Positions 7,169 through 15,422 of a stretch of DNA of 21,162 nucleotides are shown in pieces. The stretch's first letter is position 1. Each line of letters opens with the position of its first letter. The stretch covers positions 1-21,162 of the forward strand of contig CAYNLG010000066.1 of assembly GCA_964397995.1 (NCBI GenBank), in the 5' to 3' direction. Position numbers and translations under genes: made by a program. This DNA comes from CAYNLG01 sp964397995 (GTDB lineage: Bacteria > Planctomycetota > Phycisphaerae > FEN-1346). The notes under the pieces were generated by a model. The model saw only the letters and a program-made list of their open reading frames with translations. It was not told where the DNA came from and searched no databases.

Positions 7169-7993
7169 TCAGTCGCAATACGGCAGGAGGCTCTCATACA
7201 TCTTCTTGGCCGCCTCGGCCGCGGGCAGAGCCCACAGCGCTTCGTTGAACATCTCGATGGCGTAAGGGCCGGCGTAGCCCGCGCCTTCCAGGGCGCCGAG
7301 GATCGCCCGGAGGTCCAGGCACCCCTCGCCGGGCAGCACCCGGTCGGCGTTGCAGTGGCTCTGGTCGCCGCCCTTCGCGCGCATGTCGTTCAGGTGGACG
7401 TGGCCGACGCGGGCGACGTTCTCCCGGTTCAGCTCCGTGAACTTGGTCGGCGTGCAGTGGTAGTGGGCCGTGTCGAAGAGGACGCCGACGTTCGCCCGGC
7501 CGGTCCGGGCGGCCACGTCGGCGGCCGTGCGGAGCGACCGGACCACCGGCGACCAGTTGAATTCCAGAAGCAGGGCGACGCCCGTCGGCGCGAGGGCGTC
7601 GGCGACCTCGCCCAGGCGGGCGGCGATGACGCCCGGCGGGTCGGCCGGTGTTTCCCCGGCCGGCGGGCCGTCCGTGCCGACGACCATGCCGCCGGCGCCG
7701 AGCGCCGCGAGCAGCCCGGCGTTGTCGGCCAGCCGCGCCAGGTTCGCCTCCCGCTTCTCGGGCGGCGCGAAGCAGTCCACCGCGCACTCGAACCCGCCGA
7801 GGCATCGCAGGCCGCGGTCCGCGAGCATCGCCCGCACATCGTCGGGGGTGCGGCCGGCGTCGAGGGCCTCGCGCACGTGGGCGAGGCAGAACTCGACCCC
7901 CGTGAAGCCCGCGCCGGCATAGGCGTCCAGGGCCTCCTCCAGGCTCGCGTGCCGCGTCGATATCGAGTTGATCGCCAGGGTCTCGCGTTTCAT
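7169..7993 (-). CDS. Sugar phosphate isomerase/epimerase-like TIM-barrel protein, paralogue A
   Basis: This 274-residue cytoplasmic protein is of the same superfamily as its downstream neighbour. ATG at 7993 has GGAGG about 6 bases upstream and overlaps the stop of the oxidoreductase gene as ATGA, which indicates translational coupling. The metal ligands are Glu144 (LLEFNW), Asp174 and His177 (LFDTAHYH), His200 (HVHLND) and Glu247 (AIEMFNE). LPGEGCLDL at ~220-228 is the usual substrate-loop motif. Between the last His and Glu ligands it is 17 residues shorter than paralogue B, so the two probably act on different substrates or steps. The close pairing with an oxidoreductase suggests interconversion or cleavage of an oxidised sugar such as a keto-sugar; this is inference. 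Confidence 0.87.
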   Translation of the reverse strand: MKRETLAINSISTRHASLEEALDAYAGAGFTGVEFCLAHVREALDAGRTPDDVRAMLADRGLRCLGGFECAVDCFAPPEKREANLARLADNAGLLAALGAGGMVVGTDGPPAGETPADPPGVIAARLGEVADALAPTGVALLLEFNWSPVVRSLRTAADVAARTGRANVGVLFDTAHYHCTPTKFTELNRENVARVGHVHLNDMRAKGGDQSHCNADRVLPGEGCLDLRAILGALEGAGYAGPYAIEMFNEALWALPAAEAAKKMYESLLPYCD

Positions 7994-9078
7994 GCGTCGC
8001 CTCCGTGGCCGGCCTGCTGGACGTGTCGGCGGTAGATGGCCTCGACGAGGCGGACGTCGGTCAGCGTGTCGGCGCCGGACGAGGCGAAGGGCGCGCCGGA
8101 CCGCACGGCGTCCGCGAAGTGGCGCAGCTCGTTCATGTAGGACCAGGTGTACCCGGTCTCCGGCGTGAGCTCCGTGCGGCCGAAGCCGTCACCGTCGCCG
8201 CGGAAGACCTCGACCGCGGCCGGCTGGTTCGCCAGGAGAAGCGGCGGCGACAACGTCTTCACCCAGCCCTTCTCGAAGTAGACCTGCGTGTGCTCCTCCC
8301 ACGCGGGGTACGCCACGGCCCCCGACTCGATGACCGTCCGCACGCCCGCCACGCGGAGCACGGCCAGGCCACGCATCGGCGTGTCCAGGTCCACGGCGAC
8401 GACCTCGGCGTCGTCGCCGGCGTCGAGCAGCCAGCGGACCAGGTTCACGTTGTGCGTGTACTGCTGGAGGTAGTCCACGTAGGGCTTGTGGAAGGCCTCG
8501 GGCAGCCACTCGGGCATCGCGCCGGCGGGGTCGGGCGGCGGGGGCACCGGTTCGTCGGTGCCGAGGACGTCGGCGTCGCTGCCGGCGACCCAGTTGCCGC
8601 AGAAGCCGTGGTTGCGGACGTAGGTGACGGCGCCGAGCTCGCCGCCCCGCCGGAAGGCGTCGATCCGCTCGCGCGCGAGAACGTTGCCCCCGTCGTACCG
8701 CTTCATGTACGCCACCATCAGCCGCCCCCCGCCCTCGCGCTCGGCCGCCAGGATCCGCTCCGCCTGGCGCACGGAGATGGCCATCGGCTTCTCCATGAGG
8801 ACGGGCTTGCCGGCGCGGAGTAGGTCGGCGGCGATGTCGCCCTGGGCCATATAGTGGCCCGAGACGACGACGGCGTCGATGTCCGGGTCCTCGGCGAGGG
8901 CGCGGTGGTCAGGATGCAGCCTGGGGATGCCCCATCGGGCCTGGACGGCGCGGCCGAGCGCGGGCCGGACCTCTGCCAGGGCCGCCAGGCGGACCCCCGC
9001 CATCCGCGCCAGGTTCGGCAGGTGCACCTTCTGCGCCAGGAACCCCGCGCCCACGTAACCGATCCTGAGGTCGTCCAT
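7990..9078 (-). CDS. Gfo/Idh/MocA-family NAD(P)-dependent oxidoreductase
   Basis: This 362-residue protein probably oxidises or reduces a hydroxyl of a sugar, inositol or sugar acid with NAD(P). ATG at 9078 has GGAG about 8 bases upstream; an in-frame GTG at 9087 overlaps the preceding stop but has no usable site. The N-terminal Rossmann fold shows GYVGAGFLA (residues 7-15). VLMEKPMA holds the family EKP motif at 96-98, with the catalytic-type Lys97. The second domain is an alpha/beta sheet from ~125, with YTHNVNLVRWLL at ~207-218, where His209 sits in the usual active-site position. There is no Tat signal, so it is cytoplasmic, unlike many exported planctomycete relatives. It starts 5 bases after the URO-D-like gene and overlaps the isomerase start by 4, so the three are one operon. 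Confidence 0.9.
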   Translation of the reverse strand: MDDLRIGYVGAGFLAQKVHLPNLARMAGVRLAALAEVRPALGRAVQARWGIPRLHPDHRALAEDPDIDAVVVSGHYMAQGDIAADLLRAGKPVLMEKPMAISVRQAERILAAEREGGGRLMVAYMKRYDGGNVLARERIDAFRRGGELGAVTYVRNHGFCGNWVAGSDADVLGTDEPVPPPPDPAGAMPEWLPEAFHKPYVDYLQQYTHNVNLVRWLLDAGDDAEVVAVDLDTPMRGLAVLRVAGVRTVIESGAVAYPAWEEHTQVYFEKGWVKTLSPPLLLANQPAAVEVFRGDGDGFGRTELTPETGYTWSYMNELRHFADAVRSGAPFASSGADTLTDVRLVEAIYRRHVQQAGHGGDA

Positions 9079-9083
9079 CCGTG

Positions 9084-10340
9084 TCACTCCGCCGCCAGGT
9101 CCAGCCGCTCGACCTCTTCGCGGGCGATGCGGCTCCAGGTGGTGAACCGGGCCGGCTCGTTCATGCAGGTGTGCGTGTCCTTGAGGATGAGCTCGACGAC
9201 GCAGCCGCGCGTCGCCTCCAGCCCCCGCCGCAGGTACGCCCGGATGGCGTCCGGGTCGTACTCGCCGGCCACGTGCTGGGGCTTGGGCTTCCACGAGAAG
9301 ATGATGCGGTTGCCGAGCGTCTCGGCGCACGTCTCGACGTCGGCCCAGGGCGAGATGCTCACCCGCCTGAGGTTCGGCAGCGTGAGGACGTCGTCGAGCT
9401 TGCGCGTCAGGTCCTCGCAGCAGCCGTAGCCCGTCAGGCCGAACGGGGCCAAAAGCTCGCGCTCGTAGCGGAGGCTGAACTCCTCGTGCATGGCGGGGGA
9501 GACCTGGGCCAGCTCCTGGGCCTCGGCCGAGGCCCACATGTCCTTCGGCCGCACGCGCGTCCCGTCGAAGTCGTCCCGCGGGAGTTCGTCCGTCCACCCG
9601 CGCCCCCCGGAGGCGTGGTACGTGTTGTCGTTGTTCAGGTCCAGCAGGCCCGCCGCCTCGTACTGGCGTACGAGGCCCTGGTACCCCTCGGTGAGGCGGG
9701 CCATGGCCTCGTGGAGCCAGCCGGGGTTGAGGACCATGTCCATCATGACCTCTTCAAGGCCCCGGAGGCCCGTGTAAACCCGCATCAGGTGGAAGCTGAC
9801 GCGGTCGACGCCCTTGCGGCGCACGTCGAGGATGCCGTCGAAGAGGCCGTGGGCCTCGTCAAGGCGGCGCTCCGTCTCGGCCTCCTCGACCGTGATCTCC
9901 GGCATCCGCAACTTCTCCAGGTCCGACGGCGCGTGGATGACCGGGTCGAATCTCCACGCCCCGCCGGTGCCGGGCGACGGGATGCGGCGCGGCTCCAGGC
10001 CCCAGCCGGCGTTCCGGATGACCGTGTACTCGGTCCACGTCGGCTCGATGACGGTGTCGTCCTGGAGCACCTCGTGCCATGTGTTCTGCATGCGAAGGGC
10101 CTTCTCGATGCCGCGGGCCCGGTCGCCCCGGCAGCGCAGGGACGTCTCGGGCACCAGCTCGCGCCACGAGCCCTCGGGCGAGATGTACACGATCGGCCGC
10201 GACGGCTCCAGCCGGTTGTGCCGCGTCCACAGGGCGACCCGCTCGGCCTGGACGGGCAGGGCGGCAATGTCGGCGACGCGGCGGGCGAGGTCCTGGAGGA
10301 TGGGGCGGTCGGCGTCGGCAATACGAACGGCGTCGGGCAC
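9084..10340 (-). CDS. Uroporphyrinogen-decarboxylase-fold (URO-D superfamily) protein, function unknown
   Basis: This 418-residue cytoplasmic protein resembles the divergent URO-D-like family often labelled uroporphyrinogen decarboxylase in planctomycete and Bacteroidota sugar clusters. GTG at 10340 is preceded by AAGGAGGAG with ~8 bases spacing; the frame is open upstream of it but without protein-like content. Visible landmarks are DLNNDNTYHASGGRGW (~234-249), GYGCCEDL (Cys307, Cys308), RRVSISPWAD (~325-334) and DTHTCMNEPARFTTW (~388-402). The URO-D fold is shared by haem enzymes and by corrinoid methyltransferases such as MtaA and CmuA; the latter use a His/Cys zinc site. Here Cys307, Cys308, His390 and Cys392 could bind a metal but do not follow the known motif clearly. 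No haem gene is nearby. It leads a sugar-enzyme operon, so a role in sugar metabolism is likelier than haem synthesis. Confidence 0.75.
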   Translation of the reverse strand: MPDAVRIADADRPILQDLARRVADIAALPVQAERVALWTRHNRLEPSRPIVYISPEGSWRELVPETSLRCRGDRARGIEKALRMQNTWHEVLQDDTVIEPTWTEYTVIRNAGWGLEPRRIPSPGTGGAWRFDPVIHAPSDLEKLRMPEITVEEAETERRLDEAHGLFDGILDVRRKGVDRVSFHLMRVYTGLRGLEEVMMDMVLNPGWLHEAMARLTEGYQGLVRQYEAAGLLDLNNDNTYHASGGRGWTDELPRDDFDGTRVRPKDMWASAEAQELAQVSPAMHEEFSLRYERELLAPFGLTGYGCCEDLTRKLDDVLTLPNLRRVSISPWADVETCAETLGNRIIFSWKPKPQHVAGEYDPDAIRAYLRRGLEATRGCVVELILKDTHTCMNEPARFTTWSRIAREEVERLDLAAE

Positions 10341-10588
10341 GGGCGCGGCTCCTCCTTGATGGCGCGCCGCGCGCCGCCGGTCCGTCTGTCGGGCCGGGGG
10401 GCCGCGCAGCCGGAGGCATGATGCGCCCGGCGGTGTGGGAGACAAGCGAAAAGCGGGCCGGGGGCAAGGTCGACGTGGTGGAATTCGTGGCGGTGGCCCC
10501 GACGCTGCGCCGGCGCCTCCAAGGCGAGACGGTGGCGTCGTGAAGGACGACCGAGTCTGCCTTGACCCCATCCGCGAGGCAGTTGGGC
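10341..10588. other. Gap between the MFS gene and the URO-D-like gene
   Basis: These 248 bases hold the AAGGAGGAG site of the URO-D-like gene. On the minus strand TTGTCT (10440-10445), a 16-base spacer and CATCAT (10418-10423) form a weak candidate promoter. An imperfect stem, CTGCCT at 10557-10562 and AGGCAG at 10577-10582, lies just past the MFS stop without a T-run. Short open frames here look like random GC-rich translation. The gap may mark a separate transcription start for the URO-D-like operon. Confidence 0.3.
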
Positions 10589-12130
10589 TCAGTCCTCGCC
10601 CGGTTCGAGGTCGTCGGGCGGCGTCGGGGCGGCCCGGGCCTTCTGGACCAGCGAGGCCGAGGCGTCGACGGCGTCCTTGACCATGCCGAGGGGGAACCCG
10701 ACGACGAACCGCAGGCCCTCGACCGTCGACGCCTGGCGCACCGTTTGCCGCACCGCCCCGAAGAGTTCCGCCCGGACGAGGCGCTCCTCGACTTCGCCCT
10801 CCTCGTGGACGCGGCCGAGGCGCTTCAGGCTGTAGAGGCCGAAGACGAACGCGATGACGAACAGAAAGTCGAGCCCGCCCAGGGCGACCGCCGGAAGGTC
10901 CAGCCGCGTCTCGCCGGAGGTCCACTGCAGGGGAATCGTCAAAGTCTTGTCGCCGAACCAGTCGGCCGCCACCCCCGCCAGCAACGGCGCCACCGTGGCC
11001 GCCAGACCCGTGACCATGGCGTTGGTGGCCAGGTAGGCGGTCGCGCGGCCCTTGGGGGCGGCCTTGAGGGCGATGTTCGAGGCCGCCAGGTTCACCCCCG
11101 CCGACGACATGCCCCCCAGCACGTGAATGGCCACCAGCACCGGCACCGTCAGGACGTACGTCTCCGGCATCGTCGTGAAAGGCCAGGCGATGATGCTGAC
11201 AAGGAACAGGGGGCCGGAGGCCGCCAGGACGCTCTTGTTGGTGAACCGGTCGGCCAGGCGGCCCCAGAGCTTCAGGAAGACCACGTTGGTGAGCTGGCTG
11301 ACCACCGTCAGTCCAAGGACCCACCGCATGGGCACCCCGAGCCGCCTCAACAGGTAGACGGCAAAGAACGGGGCCGCCAGGTTGATCGCGAAACTCCAAC
11401 TCCCGAGGAATGCCAGCAGGGGGCGGAACGAGGCGCTGCGGAAGGGCTCGGCCAGCAGCTTCAGCAGGCCGGTCTTGGCGGGCGGGGCCATGCGCGGTTC
11501 CGGGGTCCGGCCCAGGGCGACCGCCCCGACCAACCCCGCGGCCGCGCCCGCGGCGAAGACCAGGCTGTACCCGCCCAGCGGGTCGCCCGTGGCGGCCTGG
11601 TACCCGTCCAGGGCGAAGCCGGCCCCGAGGCTGAGCACCGCCCCCACCGCCACCGACCACGCCATCCGCCGCGCAAAGTACCCCCCCATCCGGCCCTCGG
11701 GCACGAGGTCGCGGACCCAGGAGTTGGTGGCGCAGCCCGCGACGTTGACGAGGGCGAACCGGGCGGCCAGGAGAATGAGCAGGGCCGGGACGCGGGCCTC
11801 GGCCGGCGCCGCCAGGGGCACCAGCGCGATGGCCGCCCACAGCAGCCGGCCCGGCACCGCGGCCGCCAGCGTGATGGCCTTCCGCGACCGCAGCCGCTCC
11901 ACCAGCAGAATGGCCGGGACCTGCATCACCTGGGCGAGTGGCCCGACGGCCGCCAGCACCCCGATTACCTTGTTCGACGCTCCCAGCGCGAGCGCGAACG
12001 CCACCAGGAACGCCCCGAGCGTCAGCGAGACCATGGCCTGGGCGGCCACGCCCTCGACCATCAGCATGCGGAGGCCGGTGGCCGTCTCGGTCTCGGTCAG
12101 CGCGTCCTTGGGTCTGAGCCAACCGAGCAT
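10589..12130 (-). CDS. Major facilitator superfamily transporter
   Basis: This 513-residue protein is an inner-membrane permease with about 12 hydrophobic segments spread over residues ~20-435. ATG at 12130 is preferred because GAGGGG lies ~6 bases upstream; an in-frame ATG at 12157 lacks a clear site. The loop LWGRLADRF between central helices is the MFS motif-A-like signature (G-x-L-A-D-R). The C-terminal ~75 residues after the last helix are charged (EEGEVEERLVRAE) and end in a Pro/Asp/Glu tail, probably cytoplasmic. It is the gene upstream of the URO-D-like/oxidoreductase/isomerase set, same strand, which suggests it carries the sugar or sugar acid processed there. Substrate and direction of transport cannot be read from sequence; a distant resemblance to sugar:cation symporters is possible. 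Confidence 0.85.
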   Translation of the reverse strand: MLGWLRPKDALTETETATGLRMLMVEGVAAQAMVSLTLGAFLVAFALALGASNKVIGVLAAVGPLAQVMQVPAILLVERLRSRKAITLAAAVPGRLLWAAIALVPLAAPAEARVPALLILLAARFALVNVAGCATNSWVRDLVPEGRMGGYFARRMAWSVAVGAVLSLGAGFALDGYQAATGDPLGGYSLVFAAGAAAGLVGAVALGRTPEPRMAPPAKTGLLKLLAEPFRSASFRPLLAFLGSWSFAINLAAPFFAVYLLRRLGVPMRWVLGLTVVSQLTNVVFLKLWGRLADRFTNKSVLAASGPLFLVSIIAWPFTTMPETYVLTVPVLVAIHVLGGMSSAGVNLAASNIALKAAPKGRATAYLATNAMVTGLAATVAPLLAGVAADWFGDKTLTIPLQWTSGETRLDLPAVALGGLDFLFVIAFVFGLYSLKRLGRVHEEGEVEERLVRAELFGAVRQTVRQASTVEGLRFVVGFPLGMVKDAVDASASLVQKARAAPTPPDDLEPGED

Positions 12131-12241
12131 GGAACCCCTCGGCACGGGCGGCGCCACCTGCGTCGCCGACCCTCTACCATGCCAACGCCCACGCCTCGGG
12201 GCAAGGGATAGGCCAGAAGACGGGTCCAGCGTGATCGCGCG

Positions 12242-14317
12242 CTATGGTGCCGGGGCGGTCTCGTACCAGTGACCGCTCAGGATGAAGTAATCGGCCGTGT
12301 CGACGAACCCGTCGCCGGTGAAGTCGCCCTCCGCCCAGCCGCCCGGCCCGTACCAGTGCCCGCTCAGGGCGAAGTAGTCGGCCGTATCGACGGTCCCGTC
12401 CCGGTTGGCGTCGCCGGGGTAGGCCACCTCCACGGCCACGGGGCCGCTCGCGCCGGGCACGCCGTGTGAATCGACGGCCTCGGCCGTCAGCGTGTGCGGG
12501 CCCATGACGCCGGCGGGCCAGGCGCAGGTCCAGCCGTCGCTGCCGTCGTCGTCCACGCCGACGGGCGTGCCGTCGCAGTAGAAGACCACCTCGGTGACGA
12601 CGTCGCCGGGGTCGGGGTCCCAGGCGTCGGCCTCCAGCGTGCAGCCCGCCTGGTAGCAGACGATGGCGCCGTCGGCGGGGGCGAGCAGTTCGCACCCGGG
12701 CGGCGTGTTCGGCGCGGTCGAAACGAGCTCGATGCCGTCGCCCGTGCCGAGGTTGCGGGTGTACTGCTTGTCGGTCGGGTTGTTCCAGTGCTCGTGCACG
12801 CCGAGGCTCGCCAGGCGCGTCCCGTCACCCTCCGGGTCGTAGTACGTGCCCGACGGCGGGGCGTGAGCCAGGGCGGCCTCGTGCAGGTGGTCGTCGGCGT
12901 CTTCCTGGAGGGGGAGCGACGCGTCGCCGCCCGACGGCCGCTGGTCCTCCGTCCGAAGGAAGTCGAGGCACACTGACTCGATGGCCACGCCGTCCTGGCT
13001 CGCGAAGAGGCTCGACGGATAATCGCCGACCATCGGCTCGACCGTGAGCCACTTGGTGGGCGTCGAGCGGTTGCCCTGGCTGTACCACCCGCCCCAGAGG
13101 CCGTCGACCAGGAAGAGCATCGTCTTGCCGCCCAGGTGCTCGTGGCCCATCAGGTCGACGAGGTTCCGGTACCGGCCCATGCCGTGCTTCTCGCGGGGCA
13201 GGTCCTGGTGCAGGTTGTAGGGCGACGGCTGGTTGGAGTAGGGGATGCGGCAAAGCGAGCCGTAGTGGTTCTTGGCGCACGAGGTCGAGCCGGCCAGCTG
13301 GTGCTTCTTCAGGATGGCCAGGTTGATCATGTACCGGGCGTCCAGCACGCACTGCGGGAGGCAGTCGGTCCCGCCGCCGTTGCTGTAGGCGATGACGGGC
13401 GCGGCCGTGGGCTGGACGAGCTCGCGGCCGTCGGTGCCCTGCTGGTCCACGAAGTGGAGGCCGGGAAACTCGGCCGCGCACCGCAGGTACGTCTTGTCGG
13501 CCACGCGCTTGATCGAGTCGTACAGGACCAGGTCCCCCGGGGCGACGCCGGCCTCGTACACCAGTTGTCGCACCAGCGCCAGCACGACCTGCGGCGAGAG
13601 GTCGGCCTCGTTGCTTTCGTCGACGTAGGCGGTCTGGGCGTTCAGGTTGAGCTTGACGGCGATCGTTTCGCCGGGGGTGTAGCCGACGTCTTCGCCGTAG
13701 CGCGCGCGGTTGAGGTCGCGGAAGAGGGCATCCCAGGCGTCGGCGTCGGTGGCCTCGCCCGTCAGCCACCGGACCGCCCGCGAGAGCATCGAGTCGACGA
13801 CCGCCTGGCTTGTGTTCGTGTCGTCCCAGTGATAGCCGGTCGCGGGGACGGCCGGGTCCCAGGTGTGGTTCGTTGCGTCGGGGTCGTGGACCCAGACGAC
13901 GCGCCCCGGATGGATGCCGCGCGCGACGCCGACGGGCGTGTTGGGCGGGTCGGTCGGCGCGAAGGCTCGGGCGAGGATCGCCGGCTGGGCCACGAGGGCG
14001 ACACCCCCGGCCACGAGCGCCAGTGCCAGGCACCCCGCCGCGACGGCGTAGCGGGTCTCACGGAGGCGGCGGTGTGCGCGGCCGAGGGCGGCCGTCGCGC
14101 CGGCGAGGCCAAGCAGCCACACGACAAACCCGCCTGCCAGCGGGAACGCCGCCCGCTGGCACGGGTACGTCGCCCGGCTGGGCTTGGGGATGCAGCGAAT
14201 CAGGAACCACGCGAGTGCCGTCGCCCCCGCCAGGGGCACCAGCCACCGCCGCCATCGGTCGCGCGGTCGCGCGGCGAACGTCGCGTGAGCGGGGGGCAAC
14301 GTCTCCGGTCGGGCCAT
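12242..14317 (-). CDS. Membrane-anchored DUF362 protein with Ig-like region and C-terminal type I dockerin
   Basis: This 691-residue protein has ATG at 14317 with AAGGA ~7 bases upstream. Three hydrophobic segments lie at ~25-43, ~58-78 and ~90-112; the first two flank CIPKPSRATYPC (Cys42, Cys53), a motif I associate with planctomycete DUF362 proteins. Residues ~130-460 are the DUF362 domain (IAVKLNLN, KNHYGSLC, FLVDGLWGGW), of unknown function. Residues ~540-632 look like an Ig- or cadherin-like bacterial repeat (LLAPADGAIV...ADAWDPDPGDVV). Residues 634-686 are two dockerin calcium loops, GDANRDGTVDTAD and GDFTGDGFVDTAD, each followed by YFxLSGHWY. With three helices the large part would face outward if the N-terminus is cytoplasmic. 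No cohesin is in the window. It has its own candidate promoter and stands apart from both operons. Confidence 0.85.
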   Translation of the reverse strand: MARPETLPPAHATFAARPRDRWRRWLVPLAGATALAWFLIRCIPKPSRATYPCQRAAFPLAGGFVVWLLGLAGATAALGRAHRRLRETRYAVAAGCLALALVAGGVALVAQPAILARAFAPTDPPNTPVGVARGIHPGRVVWVHDPDATNHTWDPAVPATGYHWDDTNTSQAVVDSMLSRAVRWLTGEATDADAWDALFRDLNRARYGEDVGYTPGETIAVKLNLNAQTAYVDESNEADLSPQVVLALVRQLVYEAGVAPGDLVLYDSIKRVADKTYLRCAAEFPGLHFVDQQGTDGRELVQPTAAPVIAYSNGGGTDCLPQCVLDARYMINLAILKKHQLAGSTSCAKNHYGSLCRIPYSNQPSPYNLHQDLPREKHGMGRYRNLVDLMGHEHLGGKTMLFLVDGLWGGWYSQGNRSTPTKWLTVEPMVGDYPSSLFASQDGVAIESVCLDFLRTEDQRPSGGDASLPLQEDADDHLHEAALAHAPPSGTYYDPEGDGTRLASLGVHEHWNNPTDKQYTRNLGTGDGIELVSTAPNTPPGCELLAPADGAIVCYQAGCTLEADAWDPDPGDVVTEVVFYCDGTPVGVDDDGSDGWTCAWPAGVMGPHTLTAEAVDSHGVPGASGPVAVEVAYPGDANRDGTVDTADYFALSGHWYGPGGWAEGDFTGDGFVDTADYFILSGHWYETAPAP

Positions 14318-14359
14318 GGGTCGTCCTTCCCTGCGCAGAGCCTCCTTCTTTATACGAGA

Positions 14360-14387
14360 ACGATACCCCGGATTCGCCGAGAGTCAA
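14360..14387 (-). promoter_or_regulatory. Candidate sigma-70-type promoter of the DUF362-dockerin gene
   Basis: On the minus strand TTGACT (14382-14387), a 16-base spacer and TATCGT (14360-14365) are followed by a leader of about 35 bases that carries the ribosome binding site. The surrounding bases are AT-richer than the neighbouring coding DNA, which supports the call. Confidence 0.45.
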
Positions 14388-14564
14388 ACCGCAAGGGATT
14401 TTCGGCGGCGCCTCCACCGCCCGGAACAGGCTTGAGGCCGGGCGGCCGGACCGCCATAGGTGCAGCACACCTGCTAACGGAGCGCACCAGATGGCCGAGA
14501 CCACCCAATGCCCCTGCACGGGCAGCACGTTGCCGCGCCTCCTGCGGCCGGGCGGAAGCGGCGG
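14388..14564. other. Region downstream of the ABC operon with weak stem-loops
   Basis: These 177 bases lie between the MalG-type permease stop and the DUF362 promoter. They hold a short stem, AGGTG/CACCT around a 5-base loop at 14458-14472, and TGCCC/GGGCA near 14508-14523. Either could take part in ending ABC operon transcription, but neither has a T-run. No gene is supported here. Confidence 0.25.
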
Positions 14565-15422
14565 TCAGCCCTTCAGCGCCCCGGCCCCGACGCCGCGAAT
14601 GAAGAACCGCATCGTGAAGACGAACAGGACGATCAGCGGCACCGACGCGATGGCGTAGGCCGCCATCATCGGCCCCCACTCCTTCACGTACGCGTCCGCC
14701 AGCCGGTACAGGCTCACGGCCATGGGGAGCCGCTGCGGGTCGCGGATGACGAGCAGCGGCAGCAGGAAGTCGTTCCACCGCTGGACGAACTGCAGGCACG
14801 CCAGGGTCGCGATGATCGACCCGTTCATCGGCACGACCACGTTCCATACCTGGCGCAGCGGTCCCGCCCCGTCCATCTCGGCCGCCTCGAACAGCTCGTC
14901 CGGCATGTCCTCGATATAGTAGCGCAAGATGAACAGGACGAAGACCTGCCCCCCCGAGATGCCCGTCAGCACCAGGGCCGTGTAGGTGTTCAGGAGACCC
15001 ATCGCCCGGAGCTCCGTGAAGAGCGGCATCAGGTTCGCCACGGGCGGCATCAGCATCAGGATGATGAACATCGACCACAGGACGCTGTGGCCCGGCATGC
15101 GGTAGCGGCCGAAGACGTAGGCCGCCAGCACGGTGATCACGAGGATGCCCGCCGTCGGGACGACCGTCAGGAAGATCGTGTTCGGGATGCTCGCGCCGAT
15201 GGTCTCCCAGCCCTGGGCGTAGTTCTCGAAGTGGAAGGGCGCCGAGGGCAGCCACCGGTTGGTGAAGAATTCGCGGTTGGATTTCAGGCTGATCGTCACC
15301 ATCAGGTACAGCGGGAAGAAGGCGAACGAGAGGATCGCCAGCACGAACGCGTGCTTGGCCACCTCGGCGGCCAGGCCGCGCGTCGACTTGCTCCGCATGT
15401 ACCCGGTGACGGCGCCGCTCAT
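14565..15422 (-). CDS. Carbohydrate ABC transporter permease, MalG type
   Basis: This 285-residue inner-membrane protein is the second permease of a CUT1-type sugar importer. ATG at 15422 overlaps the stop of the MalF-type gene as ATGA, with GGGTGAG a few bases upstream. Six hydrophobic segments are visible (from ~25, 82, 114, 147, 202 and 252). The cytoplasmic EAA loop that contacts the ATPase is present at ~179-198 (FEAAEMDGAG, then VVVP). Length and layout fit the MalG family. It is the last gene of the four-gene chain and no ATPase follows. Sequence does not define the sugar. Confidence 0.92.
   Translation of the reverse strand: MSGAVTGYMRSKSTRGLAAEVAKHAFVLAILSFAFFPLYLMVTISLKSNREFFTNRWLPSAPFHFENYAQGWETIGASIPNTIFLTVVPTAGILVITVLAAYVFGRYRMPGHSVLWSMFIILMLMPPVANLMPLFTELRAMGLLNTYTALVLTGISGGQVFVLFILRYYIEDMPDELFEAAEMDGAGPLRQVWNVVVPMNGSIIATLACLQFVQRWNDFLLPLLVIRDPQRLPMAVSLYRLADAYVKEWGPMMAAYAIASVPLIVLFVFTMRFFIRGVGAGALKG

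Noticed and set aside
10422..10543. Short plus-strand reading frame of about 40 codons in the gap before the URO-D-like gene
   Set aside because: It has no ribosome binding site and no recognisable sequence, and it is antisense to the likely leader of the URO-D-like gene.
10341..12122. Upstream extension of the URO-D-like frame to 12122 (1012 codons in all)
   Set aside because: The first ~594 codons are an out-of-frame reading of the MFS gene. The GTG at 10340 with AAGGAGGAG is the real start.
10562..12211. Plus-strand open frame of 549 codons over the MFS gene
   Set aside because: It is rich in Gln/Arg/His with no hydrophobic or domain pattern. The minus strand encodes a clear 12-helix transporter.
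12131..12241. Possible promoter of the MFS gene (TTGCCC and GGTAGAGG on the minus strand)
   Set aside because: The spacing between the boxes is 19-22 bases and the matches are poor, so I could not support it.
14058..14528. Minus-strand open frame of 156 codons upstream of the DUF362 gene
   Set aside because: It runs through the promoter and then out of frame through the DUF362 N-terminus, with no protein-like content.
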